Below are positions 21,101 through 32,337 of a stretch of 41,636 bases of DNA, piece by piece. Both the position numbers and the translations under genes were made by a program. The notes under the pieces are model-generated. The model saw only the letters and a program-made list of their open reading frames with translations. It was not told where the DNA came from and searched no databases. The DNA is from Saccoglossus kowalevskii. Lineage: Eukaryota; Hemichordata; Enteropneusta; Harrimaniidae. Position 1 is the first letter of the stretch. Each line of letters opens with the position of its first letter. The stretch is from positions 20,384-62,019 of the forward strand of contig NW_003109104.1 of NCBI RefSeq assembly GCF_000003605.2, written 5' to 3'.

Positions 21101-24100
21101 GTTTTTGATATGTTTCCTCACTATCTGCTCGTCCTGTAGCTGTGGTAATTACTTTGTCTATGGTTTTATTACAGTTACGTCTGAACTCGTCTATACCCGC
21201 TACACCTACCAACTCTTGTAGTTTATCTACATCAATCGTCTCATTTAGAAATTTCCATCCAATAGCATGACGCTCTTGACTATAGTGTGTATAAAACCAC
21301 TTCTCAACAATTGTCCTATTTGTATACAATGCATATAGCGCGGCCATTCTGAAATGCTCGAAATTGAAGTTTGAACCACTACCATAGTGATGAATTGGTA
21401 GCAAGTATCGCTTCTTCTTAACCGCCATCTTGGATTCCGTATTCTTGGTTATATTCAACTGTACAGATAAATCTATATTATCAATATTATTTTCATAAAT
21501 AGCACTGGGAAAGAATACGGGTCTGTCAGGGCATCCACTAATAGACACTAGTTGATTTGTGAGAAGGAAAGAAAAAAGAACGTAAGCACTATGCACCAAA
21601 TTCAAGTGTTTTGCAAAATCTGGAAATTGCCTAATTTATGTTAATTGTTTTGAACTCAAAACTCAATTCATCTATGTACGAAGTTTCATTAAAAGCTGAG
21701 CATGGTACTTGAGATATTAGTGGCAACTGAAAATTGGCTAATTGTCATGTCAGAGCGGGAAACATCTTTCTTTGACAGGAAACAATAGAGAATTATTATA
21801 CCTTATTACCATGGCAGCCAATTTGACCTGCACATTATATTACAGATAAACACATTCAATGTCTACCTGTCAACTTCCTTCGCTTATTTTGCTTTAGTAG
21901 AACCAGTATATTTCATAATGGCATATCACCAATTTGTTGTTCATGTATTAGTATGCATTTTATTCAATATCTGATAAAAATATACAATGCTGAACAATAA
22001 TATAATGTATTATTTGTGATGTAAATAAAGGTTTTGAAAATTTTCAACGATTGACCAGTTTTCCCCAAACGTTTTGTCAATCTAAGACTTGTAACTTCGA
22101 AACTCTGATTCACTCGCTGAATGCTGGGTGTTATATTTGCTTTTAATGAGAAGCTGACTGTTTATTTCACAATTTATTTTTAGGTTATTCTTTTATTCAT
22201 TTTTTTCAAATCACGCATTTTCGGTAGTCTAACGTTAATAGTTCGTGACTAAATTCTAGGTTCATTTGAAAACGATGTTAAAATTTCAAACGAATCGACT
22301 CACCCACTCCGTGGGTCAAAGTTAGTTAAATCGGTTGAAAATGAAATTGGAGAATTTTCATCAGTATTGTAACGAACGCGTTTCACTCGTCATAAATACG
22401 GTTTACATTTTACTGACAATAATGGTGATGGTATGGTGATGCTACAGAATCTAAAAAACGATGCTGAAAATAAAATTATAGCTTAACTACTATGATAATT
22501 TTCATAATCATTTATATTTTACACTGATCATAAATCATTGGTTTTATTGTTTTAATGAACATAAAGCTTTACCATGTATGGCCAGTGCTAGAATGCAATG
22601 TTGGGAAATTGTGCATGCACTCTATGAATATTGTAATTCTGTGGAGGCGGTAAAAACAGTAATGGTAATGTTCTTTCTAGGCTGCCATTGCTTACCAAAC
22701 CTAAGTCAATACCAGTCTCTATAGACACCACTGTGTTGCTAGAGCGCGGACCAGATTAGAAAATGGTCAAATGGATGTTCAATTGCGTCCACGTCTGATA
22801 AGTTTAGATCATTTTATATTCGTAGAAATAAGTTTAATATCAAAGATAACTGTGTCTTGTGGGGGAATACAGCAATTGTATCCACTGCTAGTCACAAATG
22901 GCACAACAAACCTCCAGATAGGTATTTCAGTAATAAAAGGTATAGCAAGATCTTATGTTTGGTGGCCTAAATGGATAGAGACATTGAGAATGTATTAGAA
23001 AGTTGTGAAAATTGCCAAATACATAGAATTAAACCGCGTATGGCACCACTACATTCCTGCCAATATCTAGAAAGAACTTGCACATTAATTATGCAGAACC
23101 GCTTTATTTTTTTATTGTAGCTTATTCAAAATGGTTAGAGGAAAACATCATGAATAATTCCACTTCTACACCAACTAACAGTAGATTAATTCTCCATGGT
23201 ATACTTGATATTTTAGTAATTGATAATGGTAGCCAATTCATCGGAGTTTCAATGGACTGGCCGAACGAGCAGTTCAAAGAGTAAAACAAAATGAGAAAGA
23301 GTGAGTAGTAAGATTTCTGTTCAGATATCGTAGTTCACCACAATCTGTACCTGGTGCTATTCCAGTCAGGTACATATTGTTACTTGTTAAGCCTCATTTC
23401 AAGTCAGGGAAACACAGAAGAATAATCATGGTTAAGTGTTGGTGGTAGAACGAATAGATGGTTGCCGGGTCCTGTATCATACAAGATGATAGCATTTTTA
23501 GGAGACAAGTAGATCAGATCATAAAATTTTATGTAAATGCTAGTGACCAAAATGACTGTGACGAGGGGCATACATACAGGATCAGATAATTCATTGCTCA
23601 ATAAACCTGCAATTACTTCATTCAGTGATACTGACTGAACTCCTAAAGTTTTAGTTAAGTATACACATCGTATATTAGTGTACGATTGTTTTAACGACAT
23701 CAAAGCTAGTTTGTCACAACGTGATAAGAACGTGTACAATACTACCACCCCAACATTGGCATACATACATAAATCAATTATTTGATCTACAGAGTTGGTC
23801 CATATGACTTAGGTACATTATAGTTATAAGCAGTGTCGTATCAGCGTAATAACATGTGTCAGTTCAGAATTTCATTCAGTATCCAGTCAGTGTATTGGTA
23901 TTTAAATGAGTATATCATAATGATGCTATTAGCAGCATGTAAATTCAGGCAATTTCAATCTGCAATATTTAGTTTGATTTTCACTTTTAGAAGGATCGAC
24001 GCAACTAGTGCATTATCGTGTATTAACATAACCAATGTTTTTTATAATGCAGTCAATAAAAATAGATATTCTATAATATTTTATATATCTAATTGGGTCT

Positions 24101-27100
24101 AAAATACACAGCTAATACACAACTGCAAAATATCTTCAATGCGAACGGCTTATTCTATTTTTTTCAACTGTTTCTGGAATAGTTATCAGCCACGCAACAT
24201 TGTAATATATCAACAGAATTCTACCTTGCTTTCACCCCAGGCAAGTTTGACAAATTATATTGTACAGCACCCCACCCCGACAAGTGCCATTTGGTGAGCT
24301 GTTTCATGAATGAATGCTACTAGATCATGCTCTCTAGGCTGGCTCTTTGACCGACGTCGTGTGGGAAACATTACATTTTGTGTCATGTATACGATCCTCT
24401 GACAGAGAAATGATATATGATGTTCATAAGATTGTGCTATTCATCTACGGTATTCCTTACCGTCATTGCTTTTCATTGTGGTATACTGAGGAACAGGTTT
24501 GCTTTTAAATCGTTGTCTCTGTTATTGAGTCTCCTATGGTACTTGTATTGGGAAGAAAAGGTACAGGAGCACACCTTCCGCACGTACAATCTACTGCCTT
24601 GTATTACAGTCAACTATATTGACAATAATTGTCTAATGTGCAGTGTCACTACTTCCTAATATGTAACCTCTGTTCTCGATGAACACAAGAGGGAACAATA
24701 CCTTAACTATAAATACAAAAACGTTCGCAGGGGTCTATGAAAGTGGTTTAGGACAATACGTACATTTTTGTGACTAGTGTATAAAACACGAAACCAACGG
24801 ACCCATTAATCACTTTAAATAAAGGATACAGCTGTGCAAAAATATTTAGATATTTGAACAGGCTACGTTTTTATGATTATGACACGAATGGCATTTATTG
24901 TAACCTTTACCTCCCGGTTAATATTGCAATGATGTGCAGAGTTACTGAGTAAAATAAAACTGATACGATGACATAAAATGATTTATGAAATACAGTAGCC
25001 ATTGATTTCAGTTCACTAATTTTTGGAATTGGTTTAGTGTCTGTGTCCATAGTCATTCGGCTGACCAATCATACTTCTTTGCAGATTAAACCAAGAAAAT
25101 GTGCAATTTATGTATTGACAAAACGTCGATTTACTGCAGAAAGTTCACTAAAAACTACAAAACAATAATGAATAAAAGTGAAAAAAACAAATGTTCACAC
25201 AATCATAAACTTGCAGAGTTACTTTTACAAAGTGGCTATCTATTATACGTACGACAATATATCACAATACAAAATTGTACTGGTTAGTAATTAGTACTGC
25301 GAAACTCATTATAGATACGAATTCACTGAAGTTATTGAACTTACCTTGGTCATATTCTAAAATAGTGACTTTCTTCGTTTATTGACATGGTATAATATAA
25401 AATTCATCATCAATGTACAAACTGTCCAGATTATATGGTTTTGGATAATTGTGAATTATCAAAATACTGATTAGTTTGATTGATATTATCCAAATGTATC
25501 GCCAAATTAATTCACATTACTTAAGGAAGCGTCAGAACAATTTATTTTGAAGCTCAACTGTCGTACCAGTGTATGAAGTGCATCTCCGGATGAGGCTGCA
25601 GTGATCTCAACAATGGAATTATATGTGGTCCATGCTTGTGAACTTTGTTCGAAGGGACGCTCAAACACGTGAAACTGGCAGAACACAAACTGAGTCAAAG
25701 ATCAATCAGTACTTCTTTGTTGCAAAAGCACAGCAGTGAGAGGGCACCAGATAGGCAATGTTGCACGACATAGAGGTCAAGATACGTCATCCATACCATT
25801 CAATTGAACACCATACCCAATGTGTTATTATGTCTACGTCTACGTCTACTGAAGGGTCTTGTTCCAACTGATAGTGAACCAATTGTTTAGACTGGCTACA
25901 GCTGTACATAGATGCATGTATGCTAACGGCTACAACCACAAGACACTGGTATTTGTGACTCGAACACTGTGTGGCCTTGACTATGAATGCACTAGCAATA
26001 TCATACATCAGAAATGAATCCGTTGACCCTCATAGCACTGAATTGATTGATCAGGATGTTGTTCTCCTGTCACCACCATGGAAATTACTGCCTGGCCCGA
26101 CTAAGAGCTCGTTTGCCAACAAACCCACACGTATTGCAGCTGCACGTGTGGAGTGTTCCAGCATTTTAGGCAAGCAAAAGGTTGTTGAATGTGCAAGAGA
26201 GAAACTCTGGTAAAAAACTATCAGTTGAATCACAAAGTCACTGGAAAAAATACCGAGATGTGCATCTCACAGAATAGAACACCTTGGGTCAAACTTTCAT
26301 TGATTAGCTGGATCCGTTGGATAAAAAGATTGCTAGATCAGAGTTTTCCAGAAACCCAACGTCATATATATTCCATGCTAGATTATTTTAAGTAACATAC
26401 ACGCATTTTGCTACGTAGTCCTTCAAGACGCCATTATTCTTGTCCGTGGCCTGAATGAGGCATTGCTGTGAGCTACATTATGATTTATTTATTATTATTT
26501 ATTTATTTCACCAGAATGACCATTATTACAGAACTTATAAACAGAATACAACAGTAGTAATTCTGGTGTAGATCATGGAAATAGTCCTTATGGACTAGTC
26601 CAGTCCATGGCACGCTTTAACAATCAACATTGAATCAAAAAACCTTACTAAGGGACAATAAAAAAAGGTTTGCCATGAGTATTGAGAAGGACCCCCGGAT
26701 CCATTATATAATGTTTTGTCTGTATGGTTTCCAAAAAACTAAGCCTAATTGTTGCAGAACAACGCCTTATTTATCAACAAATTATTATCACATAAAGATC
26801 ATAGCATTGGTTTACCAATATTTACTGTAAGAATTTGATGTCATGTGAATGTTGCCTGATCATCAAAACAGGGTTGTAAGTATTTTTTTGTTTCAGATAG
26901 CTCTACATAGATACTATTGTTTCGCTAACTGCTAACTGTTTTTCCTTGTATAGTTAGAAGGTCAATGTGTTGGGTTCAAATATATATCTGGCAGATCATT
27001 TATAACAAGTTTGAGTAATGGGATTGGAATTTTTTGTTGGTCCTCTGTCGGTTTGAACTTTCTATATAAAACTACTGTAGATAATTTTTCGTTGTATGCA

Positions 27101-27899
27101 TATTATCTATAATCCCAAACATGCCAATGGCCTTTTACATATTCAGGATGTATGCATAAAGTCGTTTTGGCTTTTTGTCTTACACTTTCATTTTGATTTT
27201 ATTCACTCTTGTATTTGGTAAATTACAAGGTGGTGGTGATTTTACATAGTTAGATGAGTTTAATTTGCAAATAGTTTTATATTTTCACTAATATACCAGT
27301 ATATCAGTATCCTCAATGATCTGGGACAGCTATTCGATGCATAAGCGGTTTCAGATTATTTAAGCGTTATACTGTTATATTTTATTTGAGGTCATAAATG
27401 TCAACGATTTATGAGTACAATTTATGAGATAAGCATTTTATTACATGATTTATGTATAATAGTCAGTATGACGTTTTTCATTCGTCTAAACAATCCAACT
27501 TAATTAGTCAAGCGTATGTGTGCATTTCAAATTTATACTAAAACAAATCATATTTAAACCAATTGTGTTTTTCTAATGACACAACTTGTGTGCACGGTAC
27601 TTTAGCAATAATAATCGAGTGTAAACACGTGTCTGACACATTGTACACAAGGATACATACAAATAACAATTCCTTACCTTCGGTTTTCTCGTAACATGTG
27701 GTAAATTAGATTGGAATGTGTGTGAATGGAATATTGTCACGTTTCCGGAAGTTTCGTTTGTTGATTCTCCCAGTATGTGCGACGATTGGGCATCAAATCC
27801 AAATACGCTCATCTTGGGCATCTTGTAGTACCTCACAAACGTACTAGCAAAAACTATCAACGTCAATGCCATGAACAGTACTTTACTTGTAGTGATCAT
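18028..27899 (-). CDS. O-fucosyltransferase-like type II membrane protein, gene 2 (5 coding exons)
   Basis: Exons in coding order on the minus strand are 27899-27678, 21458-20803, 20254-20110, 19759-19627 and 18179-18028 (TAG at 18030-18028), giving 435 residues with intron phases 0, 2, 0, 1 as in gene 1. Residues about 7-22 form a membrane anchor, then a stem with N-E-T and N-V-T sequons. The conserved core begins near residue 88 and carries N-F-N-F-E-H-F-R (104-111), H-F-R (285-287) and A-E-L-F-V-G-W...Y-W-S (387-399). Roughly half of the residues match gene 1. Intron 1 (6.2 kb) contains a Gypsy relic and intron 4 a DNA transposon, yet all exons remain open, so the gene is probably functional. 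Expected location is the Golgi or ER lumen. A GDP-fucose-type donor is inferred from the fold. Exon 1 is the least certain, being joined over a long intron by phase and resemblance. Confidence 0.8.
18702..18721. repeat. Perfect 9-bp-arm hairpin
   Basis: CTGGTAAGA and TCTTACCAG are perfect inverted arms around a TT loop. The hairpin lies inside the transposon, just left of the RecQ-like frame. It may be part of a subterminal palindrome. Confidence 0.7.
18776..19138 (+). pseudogene. RecQ-like helicase N-terminal fragment
   Basis: An open frame of about 120 codons includes V-L-K-R-L-D-Y, then K-E-Y-Q-R-D-N-I and K-G-R-D-V-F-V-C-V-P. These match the Q-motif and the lead-in to motif I of RecQ-family helicases, where (F)-x-x-x-Q-x-x-x-I precedes G-(R/K)-D-V-F-V-x-L-P-T-G-x-G-K-S. 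The expected T-G-x-G-K-S is missing: the frame reads P-G-S-A-C-R, probably after a small deletion or shift, and no later helicase motifs follow. No ATG starts the frame near its left end. It is a non-functional fragment inside the transposon. Confidence 0.55.
19627..19759 (-). CDS. Gene 2 coding exon 4
   Basis: This exon is 133 bp. It encodes residues 342-385, including M-K-D-D-N-Y and L-V-E-Q-E-I, aligned without gaps to gene 1 exon 4. The acceptor is GTTAACACAG and the donor is GTAAGT, phase 1. The following intron contains the RecQ-fragment transposon. Confidence 0.86.
20110..20254 (-). CDS. Gene 2 coding exon 3
   Basis: This exon is 145 bp. It encodes G-C-R-D-G-M-P-N-C-D at its start and I-Y-V-A-L-P-N-Y-A-M at its end, matching gene 1 exon 3, including both cysteines and the R-N-(I/V)-S sequon. 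The acceptor is TACATTAG and the donor is GTAAAT, phase 0. Confidence 0.86.
20803..21458 (-). CDS. Gene 2 coding exon 2 (main catalytic region)
   Basis: This exon encodes residues 75-292 plus two bases of codon 293. The open frame extends further 5' (to about 21635) and looks like a signal peptide, but it contains no ATG. The only phase 0 acceptor in it is CTGTACAG at 21459-21460, which I use as the start. The exon holds Y-L-L-P-I-H-H-Y, F-N-F-E-H-F-R, G-W-K-F-L-N-E-T and L-H-F-R-T-R-A-E-E, all shared with gene 1. The donor is GTATGT, phase 2. Confidence 0.84.
22771..23590 (+). mobile_element. Gypsy-type integrase relic in intron 1 of gene 2
   Basis: Frameshifted reading gives the end of the zinc-binding domain (A-R-S-Y-V-W-W-P, then C-E-N-C), the core start H-I-N-Y-A-E-P-L, A-Y-S-K-W-L-E, and L-D-I-L-V-I-D-N-G-S-Q-F. 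Later pieces resemble the C-terminal integrase region (F-R-Y-R-S-S-P, V-K-P-H-F-K-S). The consensus H-I-D-x-A-G-P has Asn for the first catalytic Asp, while the second Asp (D-N-G) remains. No LTRs were found, and the relic is disrupted by stops. Confidence 0.7.
23591..27677 (-). other. Remainder of gene 2 intron 1
   Basis: No exon of gene 2 is missing from the alignment with gene 1, so none is expected here. Open frames are short and unrecognised, including a longer pair around 25790-26230 that lacks any motif I know. A LINE- or SINE-like 3' tail lies at 26478-26512. Confidence 0.45.
26478..26512 (-). repeat. A/T-rich tail of a decayed retroposon
   Basis: On the minus strand a stretch ending ATTCTGGTGAAATAAATAAA runs into AATAA repeats, the usual look of a non-LTR or SINE 3' end. 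The adjacent sequence to about 26700 would be its body, but no coding match was seen there. Confidence 0.4.
27678..27899 (-). CDS. Gene 2 coding exon 1 (membrane anchor and stem)
   Basis: This exon encodes residues 1-74: a short N-terminus, a hydrophobic segment (L-F-M-A-L-T-L-I-V-F-A) and a stem with two sequons. It ends R-K-P-K before donor GTAAGG, phase 0, matching V-K-P-K before GTAGGG in gene 1. As in gene 1, an AG (TTCTACAG) lies a few bases (5 nt) upstream of the ATG, so a leader exon is possible. Assignment to this gene rests on strand, phase and exon 1 resemblance. Confidence 0.72.
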
Positions 27900-28519
27900 A
27901 TTTGCTGTAGAATAGAATTATTATTAAATCAGCTTCCCAGTGCAATGTAATACATGTATTTTCACGTTAATATTTCTGTGTACTATTTGTTAATAATCAG
28001 CCACCCAGAATAAACACACGACTCGTCTCGTAACACTGACCCGTTTAGACTAGAATGTCGTTTAAAAGTGGTAACACACTGGAGCAAGGAATAGTGGGAG
28101 AGTAAAACTACGACTGGAAAAATCGGTGACTTGTGCATTGACATAATTACTTGTGCCAATTGTGTATATTGAAATGTCACAAATATATGAAGTATAAATA
28201 ATATACACAGCTGTAGGTCTATAGACAAAAGTTGTACTGGAAAATTTACGAGAATCTCAAACAAATGACTGACAACAATTGACAAAAGAATCTACATAAA
28301 CAAAACAGCTGACAATTTGTTCACGTGACTTATTATGGCTCGTATACAAATAAAAGACACGAAACGCAACGAATATGCGAGGTTAACGATAGATGTAAAC
28401 TGTTGACAGCTGTCAATAAAAAGACAAGTCTATTTATACAATTAACATCTCATACACAAAGCCCAGACAAATTACTATCAGATTTTCACGTCTTGATCCG
28501 TTCCGACACATTCATAGAG
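27900..28519 (-). other. Upstream flank of gene 2
   Basis: This region should contain the promoter and any leader exon of gene 2. I see no clear TATA box at a convincing position and no recognised gene. The Gypsy LTR begins at about 28520, so the intact 5' flank is at most about 600 bp before transposon sequence. Confidence 0.4.
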
Positions 28520-28886
28520 TAGACAACAAATCAGTTCATCCCCGGATGCATCAAAGGTTCAGAACCCACGATAAAAATCTTCGACAACCAGCAAGTGACT
28601 TGAAATACCACGTCCTTCGTTTTTGAACGCCTCTAAGTCTTCAAACCTCTGGCTGGCCTTGACATCCAGGGACGAACTCACGGCTACTATGAATCATACA
28701 TTCAAAATATGAAGAGAATATACTGCACCTCTGGGTAATTAGAGCATACACGTGTTGAGGACAAATTAACCAGAAGCGTTAGCAAAAAACGATGCGTCAC
28801 TCAACACAACTCGGAGCCAGCTGCCTAAATTTTATTCAAGCTTCGTTTTATAGTATTTTATTCATTTGCATAACAATAAACCTACC
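28520..28886 (-). repeat. LTR of minus-strand Gypsy element (3' side)
   Basis: This is homologous in the same orientation to 31535-31858. Shared blocks include TACACGTGTTGAGGACAAAT, GGAGCCAGCTGCC and TTCGTTTTATA. Read on the minus strand it contains TATAAAACGAAG, a plausible LTR promoter. Exact ends are uncertain because clear TG/CA termini and a target duplication were not seen. Confidence 0.62.
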
Positions 28887-28899
28887 ATATACCTCTCTA

Positions 28900-29222
28900 A
28901 TCCTACAACAAGAACATCGTCTATATATGCATAACTACCATCCAAGCTCGTAATAACAATGTTTATCAGCCTCTGAAACGTAAGTTCGTCATGCCAAAGG
29001 GGATGACTTTATATTGGTCTGGTGTGACATATGCAGAGATTTGTTTTAGCTCTCGTAGTCAATGGTATTTGCCAAAACACTTTAGGAATATCAAATTTAG
29101 TGATGTACTTAGAATTAACCACTATGTCAATACAATCATCCGCAGAAGGTATCAGAAAGGAATCTATTGTTGTAACATGATCATTTACTTTTCTATAATC
29201 TATGCAATATAGTATAAGGCGA
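28900..29222 (-). pseudogene. Gypsy reverse transcriptase fragment
   Basis: On the minus strand the frame carries C-I-D-Y-R-K-V-N-D, K-Y-I-T-K-F-D-I-P-K-V-F-W-Q-I-P-L with the motif A Asp, and after a frame change and stop F-Q-R-L-I-N followed by Y-I-D-D-V-L-V (motif C). Both catalytic Asp regions can be seen, but the frame is broken near 29010. Confidence 0.72.
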
Positions 29223-29522
29223 ACTCGTCTCTTGTCTCATTACATCCAATTTTGCAGGACATAATCTAATAGTGTTGCTTAATAGATCTTAACCCCTCTA
29301 TCATCACAACATCATGTTCAACTAAATTAGTTCATCCAGAAAAATCTGGAAACAAAAACTCAAATTAAAAAAATTAATCTTTAGGCTTTTCTACATTTTG
29401 AGAAGGCAAGTGTTTTTAATTTCTCATCCAAACTAGGCAACACCTGCGAGTTTTGCAACTTAATGCGAGACTCATCGCCAAATTCTAAAACTTCCTTACT
29501 TACTGTTTGCTTCTTATCACTA

Positions 29523-30516
29523 NNNNNNNNNNNNNNNNNNNNNNNNNNNNNNNNNNNNNNNNNNNNNNNNNNNNNNNNNNNNNNNNNNNNNNNNNNNNNN
29601 NNNNNNNNNNNNNNNNNNNNNNNNNNNNNNNNNNNNNNNNNNNNNNNNNNNNNNNNNNNNNNNNNNNNNNNNNNNNNNNNNNNNNNNNNNNNNNNNNNNN
29701 NNNNNNNNNNNNNNNNNNNNNNNNNNNNNNNNNNNNNNNNNNNNNNNNNNNNNNNNNNNNNNNNNNNNNNNNNNNNNNNNNNNNNNNNNNNNNNNNNNNN
29801 NNNNNNNNNNNNNNNNNNNNNNNNNNNNNNNNNNNNNNNNNNNNNNNNNNNNNNNNNNNNNNNNNNNNNNNNNNNNNNNNNNNNNNNNNNNNNNNNNNNN
29901 NNNNNNNNNNNNNNNNNNNNNNNNNNNNNNNNNNNNNNNNNNNNNNNNNNNNNNNNNNNNNNNNNNNNNNNNNNNNNNNNNNNNNNNNNNNNNNNNNNNN
30001 NNNNNNNNNNNNNNNNNNNNNNNNNNNNNNNNNNNNNNNNNNNNNNNNNNNNNNNNNNNNNNNNNNNNNNNNNNNNNNNNNNNNNNNNNNNNNNNNNNNN
30101 NNNNNNNNNNNNNNNNNNNNNNNNNNNNNNNNNNNNNNNNNNNNNNNNNNNNNNNNNNNNNNNNNNNNNNNNNNNNNNNNNNNNNNNNNNNNNNNNNNNN
30201 NNNNNNNNNNNNNNNNNNNNNNNNNNNNNNNNNNNNNNNNNNNNNNNNNNNNNNNNNNNNNNNNNNNNNNNNNNNNNNNNNNNNNNNNNNNNNNNNNNNN
30301 NNNNNNNNNNNNNNNNNNNNNNNNNNNNNNNNNNNNNNNNNNNNNNNNNNNNNNNNNNNNNNNNNNNNNNNNNNNNNNNNNNNNNNNNNNNNNNNNNNNN
30401 NNNNNNNNNNNNNNNNNNNNNNNNNNNNNNNNNNNNNNNNNNNNNNNNNNNNNNNNNNNNNNNNNNNNNNNNNNNNNNNNNNNNNNNNNNNNNNNNNNNN
30501 NNNNNNNNNNNNNNNN
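29523..30516. other. Assembly gap (994 N)
   Basis: This is a run of unknown bases inside the Gypsy internal region. Open frames that appear to cross it are artefacts. The domains on either side suggest that the missing sequence is the integrase core and C-terminus, about the right size for that. Confidence 0.98.
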
Positions 30517-30559
30517 GGGAAGGACTCTTCAAAAGCAGGTATGGGGTACTGGTGCTGTT

Positions 30560-30690
30560 TGTATAGCCTGGTTTGGCTTGAAACAAATGAAGTGTCTTAC
30601 AATATTCCACAACATCTTGTCTCATTTTAGACACAACAAAATGACGATCTAACGTTTAGACAATTTTCGGTCATGAGCGAGTGCATGAAT
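30560..30690 (-). pseudogene. Gypsy integrase zinc-binding fragment
   Basis: On the minus strand A-H-D-R-K-L-S is followed after a shift by K-M-R-Q-D-V-V-E-Y-C-K-T and then Q-A-K-P, matching the H2C2 domain of Gypsy integrases (H-x-x-x-x-S-G-H ... W-P-x-M-x-x-D-V-x-x-Y-C-x-x-C-x-x-C-Q). The two later cysteines of the consensus read as Leu and Phe here, so metal binding is lost. Confidence 0.6.
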
Positions 30691-31534
30691 GGCCCTATGT
30701 TACGGCTTGAACCCAAAATCATCACCCTGGAGATCAGACGGTTTCTATTTTTCTTCATGAGAACACCTGATCATTTATATATGACAATTTGGTTCATACT
30801 CTGATGATGCACTATCGTCTCTGGGTGCCTTTCTTGTTCTTCGATCAACCTACTTTATTAAACAAATTATCCTCAAAACAAATCGAGTGATAACACAGGC
30901 AGGAAAACCTTCGAAGGATTCACCAAAAACAGCTACAATAAAAATGACGGACAAATCTATACTATATTTACTCCACATCCAATATCATAAATACTATCAC
31001 AATATTTTCTCAACATAATCCATGGGCTGTACCACATCACAGGCAGGAAAAAACTAGGGACTCCTCAACTAACTTTTTCTTACTCTATCCACAACAACCG
31101 AGTCAGGCACTAGTTCTGACTGTAAATTGATTCTATGAAAAGGAGTGGAATCTACACCACACTCCACACAATTAATAAGCATGTTTGTACCAATGTAAGT
31201 TTCCAGAAAAAGGGTAACACACCAAACACGTGTGTTGAACACGTAGAATCTGTTTTTCTTCTATAACAAAGGAAACATGCCCATCATCAGTAAACGATGG
31301 CTTATAGTGATCTTCAACAGTATTCTCAAACTCATCAACATTATCCCTATTTCCAGCTGTTGACTGAAAAGGACCAACAACTCCATCATTCAACATGCCT
31401 TCCTGTGACATGCCCACAATAGCGTTATAGATTATTGGGGAGTTTTATATTTTATCTTGAAACACTTAAAGACATGTTGAGCAGGCGTGTTACAATAGGA
31501 CACAAGGCATCCCGAAAACCTCCCGTCTGTTTGG

Positions 31535-31858
31535 TTTAGAAAGCAGAGCACTTCATCCACAGCTGCGTCAAGGTTCAAAACCCATTATAAAGTCTTCGAC
31601 AGCCAGCAAGCAACTTGAAATACCCCGTCCTCCGCCGCTTCAGACCTCCGAACTGGCGTTGACTTCTTGGGACAAACTTACGGCAACTCATACAGTCAAA
31701 ACACGAAAGGAATGGCCAATTAGATCATACACGTGTTGAGGACAAATTAAACAGGATCTTTCGCAAAAAGGAAGAATCCTTCAAAACGGGTAGGAGCCAG
31801 CTGCCCAATTTGTACTTCGTTTTATACTATTTTACTTATTTACATAATAATAAACCTA
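31535..31858 (-). repeat. LTR of minus-strand Gypsy element (5' side)
   Basis: This is the partner of 28520-28886, in the same orientation, with many substitutions and small indels between the two. That amount of divergence implies an old insertion. Only about 120 bp separates it from a weak open frame (31172-31417, minus) that may be a gag or protease remnant, so most of gag is missing. Confidence 0.62.
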
Positions 31859-32337
31859 ACCCAACCGAAACAAAGAAACAAACTAAACGGCTTTATACTG
31901 ATGTCAGATGTTTCAATTACTCTGATTAATAAATATTATGTGTGTCATAGTTTTATGTGTAACTCATTAACATATTTACTATGCCAAAATGTTGACATCT
32001 ATTGTGATTCAACATGTTTGCCAAAAAAGTACAATGGTTTTTCATGAAAAATTCATTATAAATTGTTTAAATATTTATGTAATTTTTACTTAAAGTTCAC
32101 TTACTTGTGGATTCTTTGTGAACTATTACTAAAATGAAACGATTGTGTATTGTGATTGTACCATATGTATTCACTGGACATTTCCTTCATTTGATTTTCT
32201 AGAATGTAGAATAGAATCTAGAATCTAGCAGGGAAGGTTTTTAAGAAATGAAAAATACTATATTCCATTCATAAGTACCATATCTGATGAAATAAAAAAC
32301 ACAACTTGTGGTGAAGTGTTTTGATGAAGGTTGGGGT
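31859..32337. other. Intergenic DNA, nothing recognised
   Basis: AT-rich sequence with a small internal repetition of TCTAGAAT around 32197-32225. No motif or open frame of note. Confidence 0.45.

Larger units (their letters stand above)
28887..31534 (-). mobile_element. Gypsy element internal region, integrase before reverse transcriptase
   Basis: Read on the minus strand: decayed zinc-finger integrase pieces (H-D-R-K-L-S, then K-M-R-Q-D-V-V-E-Y-C-K-T), the 994-N gap where the integrase core would lie, a linker (L-Q-N-S-Q-V-L-P-S-L-D-E-K-L), and then reverse transcriptase with I-D-Y-R-K-V-N-D, F-D-I-P-K-V-F-W-Q-I-P-L and Y-I-D-D. Integrase upstream of RT is the Gmr1-like arrangement, the reverse of most Gypsy elements. 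The Y-I-D-D box runs almost directly into the LTR, so RNase H is deleted. Stops and frameshifts are present on both sides of the gap. Confidence 0.68.

Noticed and set aside
21459-21638. Signal-peptide-like N-terminal extension on gene 2 exon 2
   Set aside because: There is no ATG between the upstream stop and the core, and the phase 0 acceptor at 21459-21460 removes it. Exon 1 at 27678-27899 supplies the membrane anchor instead.
25787-26233. Overlapping frames of 60-80 codons on both strands in gene 2 intron 1
   Set aside because: No motif, no splice support, and both strands are equally open, which is typical of chance.
29381-30652. Long open frames of about 370-420 codons on both strands
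   Set aside because: They span the N gap; the continuity is an artefact of unknown bases. Only the short real ends carry Gypsy sequence, on the minus strand.
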